Shown here: one piece after another, positions 12,701-23,981 of the stretch | How the letters are laid out: each line of letters starts with the position of its first letter | Position numbering within the stretch: the stretch's first letter is position 1 | DNA from: Isoetes taiwanensis | Taxonomy: Eukaryota; Streptophyta; Lycopodiopsida; Isoetales; Isoetaceae | Assembly (NCBI GenBank): GCA_021234155.1 | Contig: JAJEKV010000004.1 | Span: 27,796,919 to 27,860,918 of the forward strand | Direction: 5' to 3' | Length of the DNA: 64,000 nucleotides | Notes under the pieces: generated by a model | Database searches by the model: none | What the model was told of the DNA's origin: nothing | The model's input: the letters and a program-made list of their open reading frames with translations, nothing else | Translations under genes and position numbers: made by a program

Positions 12701-13709
12701 CCACGCTTATGCTCGCACGTGTGACGTCTGTCAGCGTGTGGGAAAGCCCACGGCCCCTGACGCTCTTCCCTTGATGCCGGTCGCCACGCCACACCCCTTC
12801 AGCAAATGGGGAATGGATTTTGTGGGGCCCATGGACCCACCGGCGCGACACACCCGTGCCCGTTATATTCTGGTCATCACGGATTATGCTACTAAATGGG
12901 CGGAAGCTTGTGCACTTCCTGACAACACCGCTGCCAGCACCGCCAAGGTTCTCTACATGCATATCATCACGCGTTTTGGTTGTCCTACGGAACTTGTTAG
13001 TGATCGTGGCGTGCATTTTGTCAATCATACCATCAAAGAGCTGACGGATTATCTTCACATCCAACACCGGAAGAGTACACCCTATTATCCTCAAGGCAAT
13101 GGCTTGGCTGAAAGTACCAACAAAACCCTCATCACAGTTCTCAAGAAAATCTGTGACGCTTCGCGCACAGATTTGCCTACTGTTCTTTGGGCTTACAACA
13201 CTAGTTTCAAAATAGCTACTGGTCACACTCCTTTCAAACTGGTTTATGGTCAAGAAGCTCTCATGCCTTTTGAATATATTCTTCCAACTCTCCGTTTTCA
13301 ACTTGCTATAGCCCATAATCCACCTGCTACACTCAAGGAAAGGGTTTATCAATTGGAACAGTTGGATGAACTTAGGCGCGATGCTTATATTCGTGTTCTT
13401 CATGGACAACAGTTGCAGAAATCATTGCATGACAAACGTCTTAAAACAAAAACATTCAACGAAGGTGATTTGGTTCTTCTTTATGATTCTCGTTATAAAA
13501 ATTTTCCGAGCAAGTTAAAGTTCCGATGGCTTGGTCCGTATCAAATCATTCAAGTTGTGCAACCAAGTGTTTTCAAGCTTGCTGAACTAGATGGCACTCC
13601 ATTACCTACACTGGTTAATGGCTTTCGCCTCAAACAATTTCATACAACAGAAAGTCACAATCATCCACCAGATGCTGTTCCAAACACAGACACAACAGAT
13701 AGTGACTAA
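9781..13709 (+). pseudogene. Gypsy pol: protease, reverse transcriptase, RNase H, integrase
   Basis: A protease motif VQIDGGSAVNLI lies at about 10130. Reverse transcriptase follows at 11040-11890: FMDGFSGYNQI with the first catalytic Asp, VPFGLSNSPSTFQRIM, and FQDD in the place of the usual YXDD. RNase H is at about 11930-12100 (HVDVSAFAIGAVLSQ). Integrase is the best preserved, open at 12387-13709: an HHCC zinc-binding region (H-DGLGGGH then CDVCQ), the core with D in GMDFVGP, D in VSDRGVHF, and E in GLAES, then a C-terminal GDLVLLYD...KFRWLGPYQI module. No chromodomain. Frameshifts separate the domains. Enzymes act in the cytoplasmic particle and, for the integrase, in the nucleus. Confidence 0.85.
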
Positions 13710-13924
13710 CAAGCGGCATATTTATATTATAGAAGTGAAATTTTTACAAAATGTGAGCAGAGCCCATCTATTTCCGCTATGGGCAGAGCCCTATTTACAA
13801 AAACGGGCTGAGCGCGCTATCTACTAAGTCTTAAGAAGAAAACCCCTCTACTCCGGGTTTGGAGCAGAGGTGATACGTAGGATGTGGTAGTAATTCTGCT
13901 CAGGGTCCCAGCGCAGGTGCAGAA

Positions 13925-15160
13925 TCACCTCCATCCCGTTGGTGTGGGGATCGGGATGCTCAGCCATCCCGGCACACCACTCGTCCATGGCAATGCCACG
14001 GTTGTGGTACCGCCAGAGGTCCAAGCTTCATGACTTCTGCCTGGCAGATCTCCATGATAAATTCCAAGATTAGGCCCATTGTGTTTTTCGAGGCAACTCC
14101 AATGCTGCTTGGTTATTATCACCAACCAACCCATATTTCAAGGATCCCCTTTCGCCTCTCGGACTTTTGAGCAGCGTACATGCACGAACTTGCTCAAAGA
14201 CTTACCTGTGGGCGGCTGAAACATTGGAACAGGTAAACAAAAATTTGGCGCATCCTGACGATCTTGAGTTCGCCCAAATTTATATGCAGCACTTGGGAGG
14301 CTACAATCAACTACGTGGCCTTCTGGAAAGCAAGACCATCCCAACGGGTTGGGTAAATCCTCCTGTCTATCAATTACTCTCTACTTCAGAGTGGGACCAT
14401 TGGTGTCGTGCTCTTGATCAGAATCTTGTTCGAGAATTCAGGGACATGGCTCTGCAACCCACGCACACGGGCATGCTTCCCTCTCCATATGCTTCCTTAG
14501 GAGTCCCTCCACGCCCACGGTTCCTCTCTTCTGACTGGCGTCTTCCCTTTTGGACGAAGGTCATGGATGGCCGCGGTTGGGTCGACTCGCCTCCGGATCT
14601 CGGCGGATCTCGGTGGGATCCCGATTTGTCGAGGATGCTCCAATTGGGAGGATAATGCCACCTTGGACACTACTGAGAATTGGCTCTATATTGCTAATGA
14701 GCGTGGTTGGCAACGGCCTGCTGATGCCCTTCATGGTCTTGATACCTTCTTGCGGAATGCGCCACCTCACGGACCCTTGATTGCTGCCGTCAAGCTGGGT
14801 TTACATTGTCTTTGCTCTCGGATGCATCACGGTAAGCTCTTTAAATCGGCGGCGTCAATCTTTTCGCAACCCGAATGCGGCGTTAGTGCCGCCGGTCTCG
14901 GACCGCCTTCTCATGGAGTGCCGGTTTGTTCCTTCGGACGCACATGTCGCCACGAAGACATGGTGCGCTCTCACTTCCTCATTGATGCCGATCACGCCCT
15001 TGAGCTCAACACTCGGCGCACTTCAAACCGCCCGGGACCTCATTGCCCATTACCATAATAAAGCGTCGTCCTCATTCGTGAAGATCACTTTTAGGCTCTT
15101 TGGTTTCCCCCTCGGGCACTTCCTCCTTTTCTTCCTGCGAAAGTGTCGTTTGGTGGGGAG
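13925..15160 (+). pseudogene. Extra 3' ORF region of the gypsy element, unknown function
   Basis: About 1.4 kb lies between the end of integrase (13709) and the right LTR (15161). It contains overlapping plus-strand frames of 162 aa (14167-14655), 163 aa (14567-15058) and 140 aa (14781-15203). Their translations read like one frameshifted protein, with stretches such as WAAETLEQVNKNLAHP and YQLLSTSEWDHWCRALDQN. The position corresponds to the env or accessory-ORF slot of some plant Ty3 elements. I see no signal peptide, transmembrane segment or known motif, so no function is assigned. Confidence 0.45.
15152..15160 (+). other. Polypurine tract of the gypsy element
   Basis: ggtggggag directly precedes the right LTR at 15161. 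It is the expected plus-strand primer site, with one T interrupting the purines. Confidence 0.75.
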
Positions 15161-15745
15161 TGTTAGTCTGTGCCTCACAGTGCGGGACTATTCATGCATC
15201 TGACGGACCAAGTCAAGGCCAAGGATCCACAACGGGACGCGGGTCAATCGTCAAAGGCCCGTGAAGACCAAGCGGACCATTGAGACAAAGACCACGCTGG
15301 CGTCAACAAGGCGCTTCGGACAAGTGGTAATGCCCGTCCACCGCCAGCGTCGGCGTCGGCGTGATTTCGAGGCTTTTCAAGAGGCACCGCCGGCATTCCT
15401 CAAATCGGGCCTCCTTCGTGAGTCGGCACGGAGATCGGTCGGAGTGTCTATATTGGGCCAAAGGCCATTGTACTATATATATGAGTAGAGCTAGCACATG
15501 AGTTTTTAGATGAGTTTTGAGTCTTGTCTCATTTCAGTTTTCTCTCGATTGCGAGAGCTCATGTATCTTCATTGACATCAAGGAAGCTTATTATTGTGAT
15601 CTCATTGTTCTCTTTTGTTTTCTTTCCCCTTTCCTTTGTTTTTCTTGCAAATCCCGCGTGACATAGTCCCCGGAGTCTCCTGTTAGATCCAAGGGTCCTT
15701 ACAGAGGGCTGTCTTGCAGGAGTTCCCGAACCCAGACCCCAAACA
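15161..15745 (+). repeat. Gypsy right LTR
   Basis: 585 bp, from tgttagtctg to ccccaaaca, followed by the ggctt target duplication. Compared with the left LTR, the last 300 bp are almost identical. In the first 300 bp most CAG triplets of the left copy read CGG, CGAG or CG here. Confidence 0.95.
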
Positions 15746-15750
15746 GGCTT
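15746..15750. repeat. Right 5-bp target duplication (ggctt) of the gypsy element
   Basis: Matches 7101-7105. The LINE ORF1 reading frame stops making sense exactly here and resumes on the other side of the gypsy element. Confidence 0.95.
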
Positions 15751-17435
15751 TTCCCACTTTTACCTCAGTTTCCTGTGGCTTATATAATACCAAGGTCTGG
15801 TCCATGTTATGCTCACTAATATCACCAGTATCCTTGTGCCTATCTTCCTCCTCAGATGAATCGCCCCCAGCCTCTGACTCTATGATATCACCGTTATCCA
15901 GGTTATGCTTCACCCTTGCTTTACTTTTACGCTTTTTAGGACTTTGCCATGCCAACTCATCATTGGAACATTTTACCATCTCTTCATCTGGTGATGAATC
16001 ATGAACATCCTCACCAACCACCATTGGAACTGCTTCTATATCTTTTCCACATTCTTGCGAACCAGATACTTTCTTTTCATCCAGATTCTCTGGAGCAACT
16101 TCTGTAGGGTTTGCAGACATATCCATATTTTGCTGTTTATCACCAATGGGATATTCCTTCTGCACATCTACATCCAATATCTTCAAAGAAGGAAACCAAC
16201 ACTTTAACTCACTGCCATTCAAAAGCTCTAAGTTAAAGCGTGAGAAAACTCCCCCCACTCTTCACTATTACCTCCTTAGGAAGACTCTGATCCATTGGTA
16301 GTGCTACACAAACACGAGCACCTCTGAGAATTGAATGAGATATATGCTTACCAATACCATTAGCAATAGAGATAAGGAACTTTGGAAGCAATAGATCCGG
16401 TGGCAAACCATGAATTTGAAACCAACAAGGCAACATTGCTTTATAAGGATTATCGTGAGAAAAGCACGGTGAATAATCTTTGAAAAATGACACATGAGCC
16501 TCCTATTGAGAAAACACCTCTTGAAGTCAATCTATTAACAGACGCTTCGTCTTCAAACCCCAGCAAAAAGAAATTATTGCCTAACACTTTGAAAGAATTA
16601 AAAGGTGCAATAGACATCCTTCTGAGCATAGAACCAATCCATCCAGTAAAATTAAAATAATTTCCAGCAAAGTACCCAATTACAGAATGTGCCACCAGTT
16701 TAGCCACACACTTTCGATGCTCCAATTGATCCACTTCTATAACTGGTGCATACAAACTTTGTTTCCAACAGCAGAACCATTAATGCCTTGAACAAAGTCC
16801 TCCACACAACCAGAATGCGAAAACTCCCCTTTCCTCTCTTTCAACACTTCAAAAAAATCCTGCTTATTACCCTGATCCAAGAAAGTAAGCGCTTCCTGCA
16901 CACGTGAACTCTGATAATTATGAGCAAGATCTTTACGCACCCAAGTACTAAAATGAGCATTCCTCAATCTGTTAACTGTGTCATTTGATCTCCAAGCATT
17001 TGGAGGATCTTGGCGAACAGGATTAGACCGCAAATCTGCAAACCCACCATTATTACTTTCGGTAGCTTTAGATGCCTCAACAGCTCCTTTCTCCACCTGT
17101 AAAGCCTCAACACATGGCAAATCCTCAGAAACATTGGCTAGTACCTCCATACTTGTTTTGCCCACTATTTTATCATTTGTCATTTTAGTTACTTCCTCAG
17201 TCACTGTAAACAAAGATTTCAAGGGTTGCAATGCCTTTGCAATTGAAACAGTTGATGTATTTACCTGCGTATGCATCTTTGCTACTTCACCTGCATGACT
17301 TGAGCCTAAAGGAGTATAAGAGCAAAAATTTGCTGGAAACCCACCAGCCTTCTCCGTTTGACTCATAGACCGAAAGTCAGACTTTCGTGCTAAATCCTTC
17401 CACCGAACATTATCCTTGATAGAAGATTCAGACAT
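15746..17435 (-). pseudogene. LINE ORF1 (DUF4283-like nucleic-acid-binding protein)
   Basis: Minus strand from ATG at 17435 (MSESSIKDNVRWKDLARKSD). The N-terminal 230 aa are a polar linker. Then comes a DUF4283-like region: VAKLVAHSVIGYFAGNYFNF, a long loop with NNFFLLGFEDEASVNRL, and after a frameshift near 16480 a PCWFQIHGLPPDLL string, the hallmark of plant LINE and retroelement ORF1 proteins. The C-terminal part (16258-15751) is acidic, with a basic KKRKSKARVKH patch that could be a nuclear localisation signal. Such ORF1 proteins are thought to bind element RNA. The gypsy element cuts off its last codons at 15746; the rest lies just before 7101. Frameshifts make it a pseudogene as given. 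Confidence 0.75.
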
Positions 17436-17848
17436 TGAGACATCTGAAGTGAAAACCCCTTCACCAAAACCTACGCCACGCCCTGTTGCGGTAAAACCCC
17501 TGCTGCAACAGAGCCCCTAAGAAACAGAGAGCTGCCCAAGAGAATAGTGCAGGTTGCTCCGCTGAGCCTAATCAACCCTGCTACTACCTCCAATCCTCAG
17601 AGGATTTCAGGCAAGATTCTGTAATATGGCCGAAACTGAAAGACTCTTGACTTGCACCAGTAATCTTCTGTAAAAGCATTCAAATAATATACCAATGGAA
17701 AGGGCTCGAAAAGAGCTTTCCAACGGTATAAAGATCACTGAATTCTGACTCCGAACGCCAAAGTTATGGCCTCTCAAAGTTGGCTCCGGCAAAGTACGGT
17801 GCCCTACCTGCGACTTTTTCCTGACAAGAACCGACCCTCCACAATTTC

Positions 17849-17868
17849 TGCCAAAATATATGGAAGTT
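17849..17868. repeat. Right target-site duplication of the LINE
   Basis: tgccaaaatatatggaagtt, near-identical to 3253-3270. The start of ORF1 lies 414 bp inside this boundary, a plausible LINE 5' untranslated region. Confidence 0.75.
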
Positions 17869-18860
17869 GCATATAAGAGAGCCTAGCATATTCCTGAGGG
17901 TGGTTGGTAATGTACGATGAGCTCAAAGCAAGTCCTTTATTTCCCATTTCATCGCATCAAAGCTCTCTTATTTCTTTGTTCTTGCGGCCGCTTTGAATGT
18001 TAAAAATATATTGCATGGTTGATTTGCAAATCTAGAGGTATTCAATCAGTATATGTAGGTCCTAGTCTAAAGTCATAGCATGCAAATCAAATAAAATTCC
18101 CATAAAAAAAACATATTGCAAATTGTAAAAATTAGATAATGATGTATTTCCTGTTTGTGTTGCAACAGGAAATACGTCACACCATAGCAAATGCCCTTTG
18201 TTGTGGCAGTTTATGGGCCTTAGACTTTATCAACCGTGGACGAATAGGCTTAATTAACATCCCAAAAATGGCTCTATTGACCCTCCGATATCCCTCCCCC
18301 AAAACCTTATGTGTCACGTTCAGGATTCAGATATATAACTCTGGCAAATTAGTCGAAACTAGTTGACTGGCTTGCTCAAGGATCTGCACAAGCTCAGTTT
18401 CAAAGAAGGGCTTGCCTTTCAAAAGGGGAGTTATCATGCCAAGGCATTATTAATGTGGCATCCACGTGCAAATCAAAGACCCAGAATTAGCATATTTTGG
18501 ATTTGTCAGCAAAAATCTTGGCTCTTGCCACAATCTGATAAAAATCCAAGCAGACTAAGCTCTCATAGTAGTAATCACAAAAATGATCTCATATTGAATC
18601 CTTACATCTATCAGCTCCTTTAAAAAATAGGAAAAAAAAAGCCAAGAAATGTGGAAAATAAAATTGGAAATGCTAAGACGTGGTGAAGATTCCAAAATAG
18701 GAGTTGGAGATTCCAAAAACTTCTTTTGCAGCGGGTTGGAGAACATAAATGTTCATGGCGGCCGCCGCCGCGATAAATTTCTTGTAATAATAAACCATCA
18801 AAAACCACACTATGTAAGAAACCACATTACGTAACTAGTAATGATTATTCAACACATTAA
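17869..18860. other. Unassigned DNA between LINE and tandem repeat
   Basis: Short plus-strand frames (18139-18366, 18363-18623) have no recognisable motif and unremarkable composition. No RNA gene or terminal repeats were recognised. Confidence 0.5.
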
Positions 18861-18862
18861 CC

Positions 18863-19041
18863 CCAAAGTAATACCTCACTTTACTATATTATACTACTTA
18901 CTTGTAAAAACTGGTACTTGTACTGATTGTTTTGTTGCCCCAAATAATACCTCACTTTATTATATTATACTACTTACTTGTAAAAACTGGTACTTATACT
19001 GATTGTTTTGTAAAAACTGGTACTTGTACTGATTGTTTTGT
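18863..19041. repeat. Tandem repeat, about 77-bp unit with an inner 30-bp repeat
   Basis: A unit beginning taatacctcactttactata and ending tgtactgattgttttgt occurs at about 18869 and again at about 18945. At the end of the second copy the sub-unit taaaaactggtacttgtact is repeated once more (about 18980 and 19010). The string is AT-rich and non-coding. Confidence 0.75.
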
Positions 19042-19199
19042 TGGGGCGTTGTGTAGGTGGCACATTTACTATTTCAAATCTATGTACCTCGTAGGCCACA
19101 AAAGCAATCCTACAACATACTGAACTTGAGCTTGCCAATCCACGGGTATGCCAAGCTCACGTGACATGACTTCATACTAGTAGAGGCACCTGAAGAAGT

Positions 19200-19632
19200 T
19201 CATCTGTGGCTTCCATCCGCCCAAAAATCAATCCCTTCTTTTTGAAACCACTGCCTGGAGACAAGGTGCTCTGCATCGAAATCTCTGGTATGTAAAACTT
19301 GATCCCATTTGCGCTTAAGCATGGTGGGCCATTGCTCATGGCGGTCCACATTCAGAAGATCCATGGCAAGGAAAAGGTTGAACTCGAGGCAGAGCTGCAG
19401 GGAGGACTCTAGAGTGGTCCTAATCCCGTAGTGGAAGACGTTGCTATACGTGATCCATGCTAGGTTGTGGAGCTGGATTCCATTGCGAACCATGTAGAGC
19501 ACTGAGGCAAGCTGGTCCAAGTTGAACAACTCCTTTATAACATCAGCGAGATCACCATCTCCGCAGTTCCATCCCCGACTCGGCTCCTTCTGATATAGTG
19601 GTGCTCGGGGGAGCAGCTCAGGTCCAACGCAT
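19200..19632 (-). CDS. Exon-like fragment of an unknown protein
   Basis: An open minus-strand stretch starts right after a good splice acceptor (pyrimidine/A-rich tract then ccag at 19633-19636) and runs 144 codons to a stop at 19200. Its translation is balanced and protein-like (LYQKEPSRGWNCGDGDLADV, then NLDQLASVLYMVRNGIQLHN and QWFQKEGIDFWADGS). I do not recognise the family. It would be a 3' terminal exon. The candidate upstream exon at 20249-20461 could donate at AAG|GTGATA, but the phase does not fit, so the gene model is incomplete or the locus is broken. Confidence 0.4.
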
Positions 19633-19639
19633 CTGGATT

Positions 19640-20165
19640 TAATATTTTAAAAGTAGCAATTAATTTGTCAAGGGTAGCTTACTTCTTAAATTATGATGGG
19701 TCAAGGTAGGTGATTTAATTTAAGACATGAACCATTGGTTTTTAAAAGCTAAAAAGGACGTGGCTGATAACGGGTCCCGAACCCTTCAGCCGAAATAGCT
19801 CGAGTTTATATCAGAGCTTCCGGATTTGGAATAAAAGGGTCGATTTGGCCCTGCAAAGGGTCGAATCTTAGATATTTCTGGCCGATCCCCTGTTATTAGT
19901 GATTATTCTCCTTTTTTATAGATATTTTTGATCAGAAAAGGTCATTCCGGAAATAGGTTGATCTGTGCTTATAAATGCAACTGTTTCTCTTATCTTAACA
20001 TAGAGCCTTGTTGAGTCTTTAGCAAAATCATCTGCCTTGCCTGTGGTCAGAGCTGATTGAATTTGTTCTTTGAGTTTGAAATTATTGGATGCGGTTGTGG
20101 AAGCAAGATAACGGTTTCTTGCTGGGATAGCCTGAGCCCGGTTGGGTGGAGAGCATACCCGTGAA
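19640..20165. other. Possible LTR-like fragment, unproven
   Basis: The stretch has a TATA-like gcttataaatgcaac near 19970, followed by sequence that looks like a transcribed leader, as in plant LTRs. I could not find matching termini, a target duplication or a second copy in the window. It separates the two exon-like fragments at 19200-19632 and 20168-20461. Confidence 0.2.
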
Positions 20166-20167
20166 GG

Positions 20168-20461
20168 CTAGATCTTGTGGTTTATTCGTTGGTTGATTAC
20201 ATTCTTTGACTCTTGTTTTGCTATAAAGTCTTGAAGTCGTATCACCTTCCAAGAGCTTAACAACTGCAGCTTGCCAGGGACGAGAATGCTACTTGAAGCG
20301 CATATTGAATCTGGGTATACCTTGGAAGGACTTAGCTTCTCGAAGTGTGTTGCTGTGGGGTAGTACTTGGAGGCCTCCGTATTAGCAAACTCGTTGATAG
20401 TAGCTTCGGGGATGCCTTCTCTTAGCCCGTCCAATTCGTCATTTTGCCTTTGCACGCACAT
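20168..20461 (-). CDS. Small ORF or exon of unknown function
   Basis: 97-codon minus-strand frame beginning MCVQRQNDELDGLREGIPEA and containing YYPTATHFEKLSPSKVYPDS. The composition is protein-like but shows no known domain. A GT donor after ...LLSSWK (about 20249) is possible. It may belong with the fragment at 19200-19632, but phases do not match. Confidence 0.3.
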   Translation of the reverse strand: MCVQRQNDELDGLREGIPEATINEFANTEASKYYPTATHFEKLSPSKVYPDSICASSSILVPGKLQLLSSWKVIRLQDFIAKQESKNVINQRINHKI

Positions 20462-20469
20462 GTTGACAC

Positions 20470-21040
20470 TATATCCATTCTCAGCATAGAAAAATTAGCA
20501 TCAAACAAATAATAGAATCAAACAAAAACTGTGTCTGCATTATATATGTTGTGATAAGATGTGCATGCAAGATTCTTATGCTAGGCCCGACATAAATAGA
20601 ATCCAATCCTATAAATAAATTTATGCAAAAATGCATGCGAGCTCAATTTAGTTTGATGCCATAAATGGCAAACATGGAATATATGAAACATGGGGTGCAT
20701 CTCAAAGAAAAAACACTTAGCTTTTTATTTTGTGAAGTGGACTACATAATATAATGTGAAATAGAAGACATCAAAATATAAAACCCCATATGAAATTCCA
20801 CTACCTTGGAATCATATAAATTTAGTTGGTATAAGGTGTGCTTTGAGGTGTTAAACTTAACCAAGGTTGTCTAAGTGTGACAATACCCACTTTAGAAATT
20901 TCAATCACATGCATGCAAGCCAATATGGTTACATATGACCCGAGATGTGCACATATCTTTACTTCGATAAGGAAAAAAATAAGGATAAAAATAAAGTTCT
21001 TGCATAGCTTGAAAATACTTTCAATAATAAGACTACAATA
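20470..21040. other. Intergenic AT-rich DNA
   Basis: Nothing recognised; no long reading frame, no paired terminal repeats. Confidence 0.5.
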
Positions 21041-21280
21041 ACATATATTTTAGCCAAGCAAGTGGCTTTTTGATAAATTTTCACCACATTAATGGTACTA
21101 GTAATGGGAGCCCAATGGGCATAAGTACATTTTTAATATAGGCAACCATGTATATAGTAACATATATTTTAGCCAATCAAGTGGCTTTTTGATAAATTTT
21201 CACCACATTAATGGTACTAGTAATGTTGTCGGGCATAAGTTCATTTTTAGTATAGGCAACCATGCACAAGGAATGTAAAT
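21041..21280. repeat. 119-bp tandem repeat, two copies
   Basis: The unit starting acatatattttagcca begins at 21041 and 21160 and includes ggctttttgataaattttca and ataggcaaccatg. The same two-unit array is at about 49087-49325 in copy B. Confidence 0.85.
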
Positions 21281-21471
21281 TTGAGAGGGAGCCAAGATAT
21301 GATATGATATGATGTGGAATGGGATAAGGGAGATTATATATTACATTGATTGCTTGTGATGGCTTAATTCAATGCTCATCTTGGATCTTGGAGATGAGAT
21401 ACATTGTAATGCATATCCTTTGTTGCCATCAAGATGAATTTGTGAAGAGTTTGAAATGACGGTCTTGTATG

Positions 21472-22866
21472 CCGCTCATTCCTTATAATCGCTCATTCTT
21501 GGCCATAGATGCAGAGAATATTCCTCAAGATATTCCCTCTCCATCATCCTGGCCCGTCCGTGGAAAATAAGATGGGGTCAAACCCTCTTTTCCACGTCAC
21601 ACTATGATTTGGGGACAATGGTCCCCAAGTCAATGATTTCTAAGAGATTGACTTGATTTAAAGAGATTACATTGACTTACAAAAAGGAAAGATGCAACAT
21701 GTCAAAGTGGTTGTTCATTAATATGAGGTCTGCTCATAATCGACCTGAATATGTAGTACAACACAAGCACATCGAATGTGCTATGCTTCATAAACCGTGT
21801 ACAACAAAATCTCAAACAACACTACCATAACTCGGCACTCCATTCCCATCTCACATCAACAGCTACACAACAATTGTGCTGCATCACAATAGCCGCATAT
21901 CATATTCATCTGCTGCCCACAAACAATAGACGAAGGAAAACATCTGTGCATCAACAGATGCTCAAATACCCCTGCCATAAGTCAAGGCGCACATCACATG
22001 ATGTGCTGCCTAGAAACGCCTACGCATCAACAACTACAGAACAACTGTGCTACATCACAAGAGAAGCATATTACATGTGCCACAAACAGTAGACTAACAA
22101 GAACCTCTCTACATCAACAAATGCCCTGTTTTTCGCCCTTTCCCTCGTTTCGAAGCTGCTGTCGGACTTCAACTACAAGATCTGACATAGCCAGACTTCT
22201 TATCCATCTAAAATCATACATAAATGTGGAAATGTAGCTCAAATGCTCAAATGGCATCTTCTCGTTTCTATCTGGTCTGCATCTGCTAAGAAAAGCAGCC
22301 TGCAAGTCTGAGTATGGAGCAGCTACACCCCATAGCATGCAGATGCACCAAGAGCAAAGAATCAGAGCTTCCTGCCTATAGAAACATTTCTTCACATCTG
22401 GGCACTCCCTATTCGACTCATCTGCCTAAAATCGGCATAAGGCCACCTCTGCCACAGTAAGAATAAGAATAAGAAGAAAGCTATGTGACAACAAGAAAAA
22501 CCTCAGCACAAGATCACTAGTTCTAGCACAGTAAGAAAATTAAGAAAAGCCACAGTAAGAATAAAGGATGCTACATAGAAAAGGACTGTCGGAGGCACTC
22601 GGCCATGACCTGCCAGAAGAACGCCGCCATGGCCACGCCGCCCTGCCCTGCCGCACCAAACTGCCACGAACCCTACCTTTCAAAGAAAGAAACCTGGATA
22701 ATGCTCCACGATAAGAAACTCTGCCCATTAAAAAAAAAAAAAGACTATGGAATTCCCAAACCCCATATGCTGACATCAGCATTCTACGGATTTCACATAC
22801 CAATACACCCTCCAACCTTACTAAATCTTATGTAATAAACTACCCCTGCAACATTTTGGAAACCTA
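21472..22866. other. Block present in copy A but absent from copy B
   Basis: About 1.39 kb replaced by roughly a dozen unrelated bases in copy B (near 49530). No target duplication or terminal repeats are visible, so it may be a deletion in B rather than an insertion in A. Content: small frames at 21778-22092 (+) and 22540-22815 (-) without motifs, and three gcacagtaagaa-like repeats near 22451-22565. No function assigned. Confidence 0.6.
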
Positions 22867-22871
22867 ATAGG

Positions 22872-23465
22872 AGTAATAGAATGAGCGATCATATCAAGGA
22901 CAAAAACTGAATATAAAAATAATAGAAAGAACTTTTGGAGAGACAAAACAAGAAGAAATATTCAATTTCCTTTTTTATTTTATGTATAAAAACGCATAGC
23001 AAGAAATGAATTTAAAGAAAAGTACAATTTTTATTTTAGGCAGCCATGAAGTTGTAGATGTATTTACATTACCTCGCTAATTTAGAAAAAGGCTACATTA
23101 TCTTGTTAATTTAGAAAAGGGCTTGCATAAAGTTTTCATGCTCTCAACTAGATTCTATATTCAACGAAAGAAGTAATAGAATGATATAAAGGACAAAAAT
23201 TGAATATAAAAATAATAGAAAGAACTTTTGGAGAGGCAAAACAAGAAGAAATATTCAATTTCCTTTTTTCTTTTTAGTTATAAAAACGAATAGCAAGAAA
23301 TGAATTTAAGGAAAAGTACAATTTTTATTTTAGGCAGCCATGAAGTTGTAGATGCCTTTAGAAAAATGCTACATTACCTTGTTAATTCAGAAAAGGTGTA
23401 CATTACCGAGGCTTGCATAAAGTTTTCATGCTCTCAACTCATTCTATATTCAACGAAAGAAAGTT
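22872..23465. repeat. About 300-bp tandem repeat, two copies
   Basis: The unit from gtaatagaatga to ttcaacgaaag occurs at 22872 and 23172 with small differences. It is mirrored in copy B at about 49550-50155. Non-coding and AT-rich. Confidence 0.85.
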
Positions 23466-23981
23466 TTTCAAGAATAGAGTTGTATTATGGTATAAAATAA
23501 CGCAAAAGATAAGCTATTACTTGATCATCCTAAAAGAGAACACATATGCACAAAAATTTCATGTTCTTTATATATTTGATAATGACAAAACAACTCTTAG
23601 AATGAATCCAACATTAACATTTTGACATCCCCTTATCCCCGTGGTTTGCAGTCGCAAACATTTTTTTTCCTTAAGTCTACCTAATCTCTGTAATGAAAAA
23701 CTCTCCAGCTATCCACATGCTTTTCTTTTGTTTGATGACAATCTACTCACTTCTTGTAATCCTTTGTCTTCCATCTATTTCCTTCTCAAATAGCATGCAA
23801 CAAATCATGTATAGAACTCAATATTGGAACATCCAGATTTGTTTTTTGTGAAACATACACTATGCATACAATACTGCCTGCTTTCATTATGGATAATGGT
23901 TAGGAGAAAGCTTTTGTCTTCAACAAGGCTACTATAATGTTGCTTCAATATCAAGGGTTGTCACAACCCATGACAACAAGG

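Larger units (their letters stand above)
7106..15745 (+). mobile_element. Ty3/gypsy LTR retrotransposon nested in the LINE
   Basis: Complete element of 8,640 bp: LTRs starting TG and ending CA (591 and 585 bp), a primer-binding site, gag with zinc knuckles, then protease, reverse transcriptase, RNase H and integrase in that order (gypsy order), an extra 3' region of 1.4 kb, a polypurine tract and a 5-bp target duplication. No chromodomain was seen after the integrase. The body is GC-richer than the flanking DNA. It is broken by many frameshifts, so it is probably non-autonomous as written, although part of the damage may be sequencing error (see findings). Confidence 0.95.
3269..17848 (-). 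mobile_element. LINE (non-LTR retrotransposon), split by a gypsy insertion
   Basis: The element runs on the minus strand from about 17848 (5' end) to a poly(A) tail at 3269-3277. It carries ORF1 with a DUF4283-like region, an ORF2 apurinic-type endonuclease and a decayed reverse transcriptase. Removing the 8,645 bp of gypsy element plus one target duplication leaves about 5.9 kb, a normal length for a plant L1-type LINE. Imperfect 17-20 bp duplications flank it. Endonuclease and ORF1 read well, but the reverse transcriptase half has many stops, so the copy is dead. The boundaries rest on the poly(T) run and the flanking duplication. Confidence 0.85.

Noticed and set aside
12393-13409. 338-codon minus-strand open frame antisense to the gypsy integrase
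   Set aside because: It lies wholly opposite the strongly conserved integrase frame. Its translation has no motif, and long antisense frames are common opposite such coding sequence.
13925-15160. Envelope gene of an endogenous retrovirus-like element
   Set aside because: No signal peptide, transmembrane helix or envelope motif is visible in any frame; only the position is suggestive.
19640-20165. Solo LTR
   Set aside because: TATA-like signal only. I tried tgtca/ttaca as ends, but the flanks do not give a target duplication and no second copy is in the window.
20168-20461. Splicing of this frame directly to the exon at 19632-19200
   Set aside because: The best donor (AAG|GTGATA) is phase 0 while the acceptor exon needs two carried bases, so the simple two-exon model fails.
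21472-22866. Transposon insertion in duplication copy A
   Set aside because: No target duplication or terminal repeats, and copy B has unrelated bases at the junction, so a deletion in B is equally likely.
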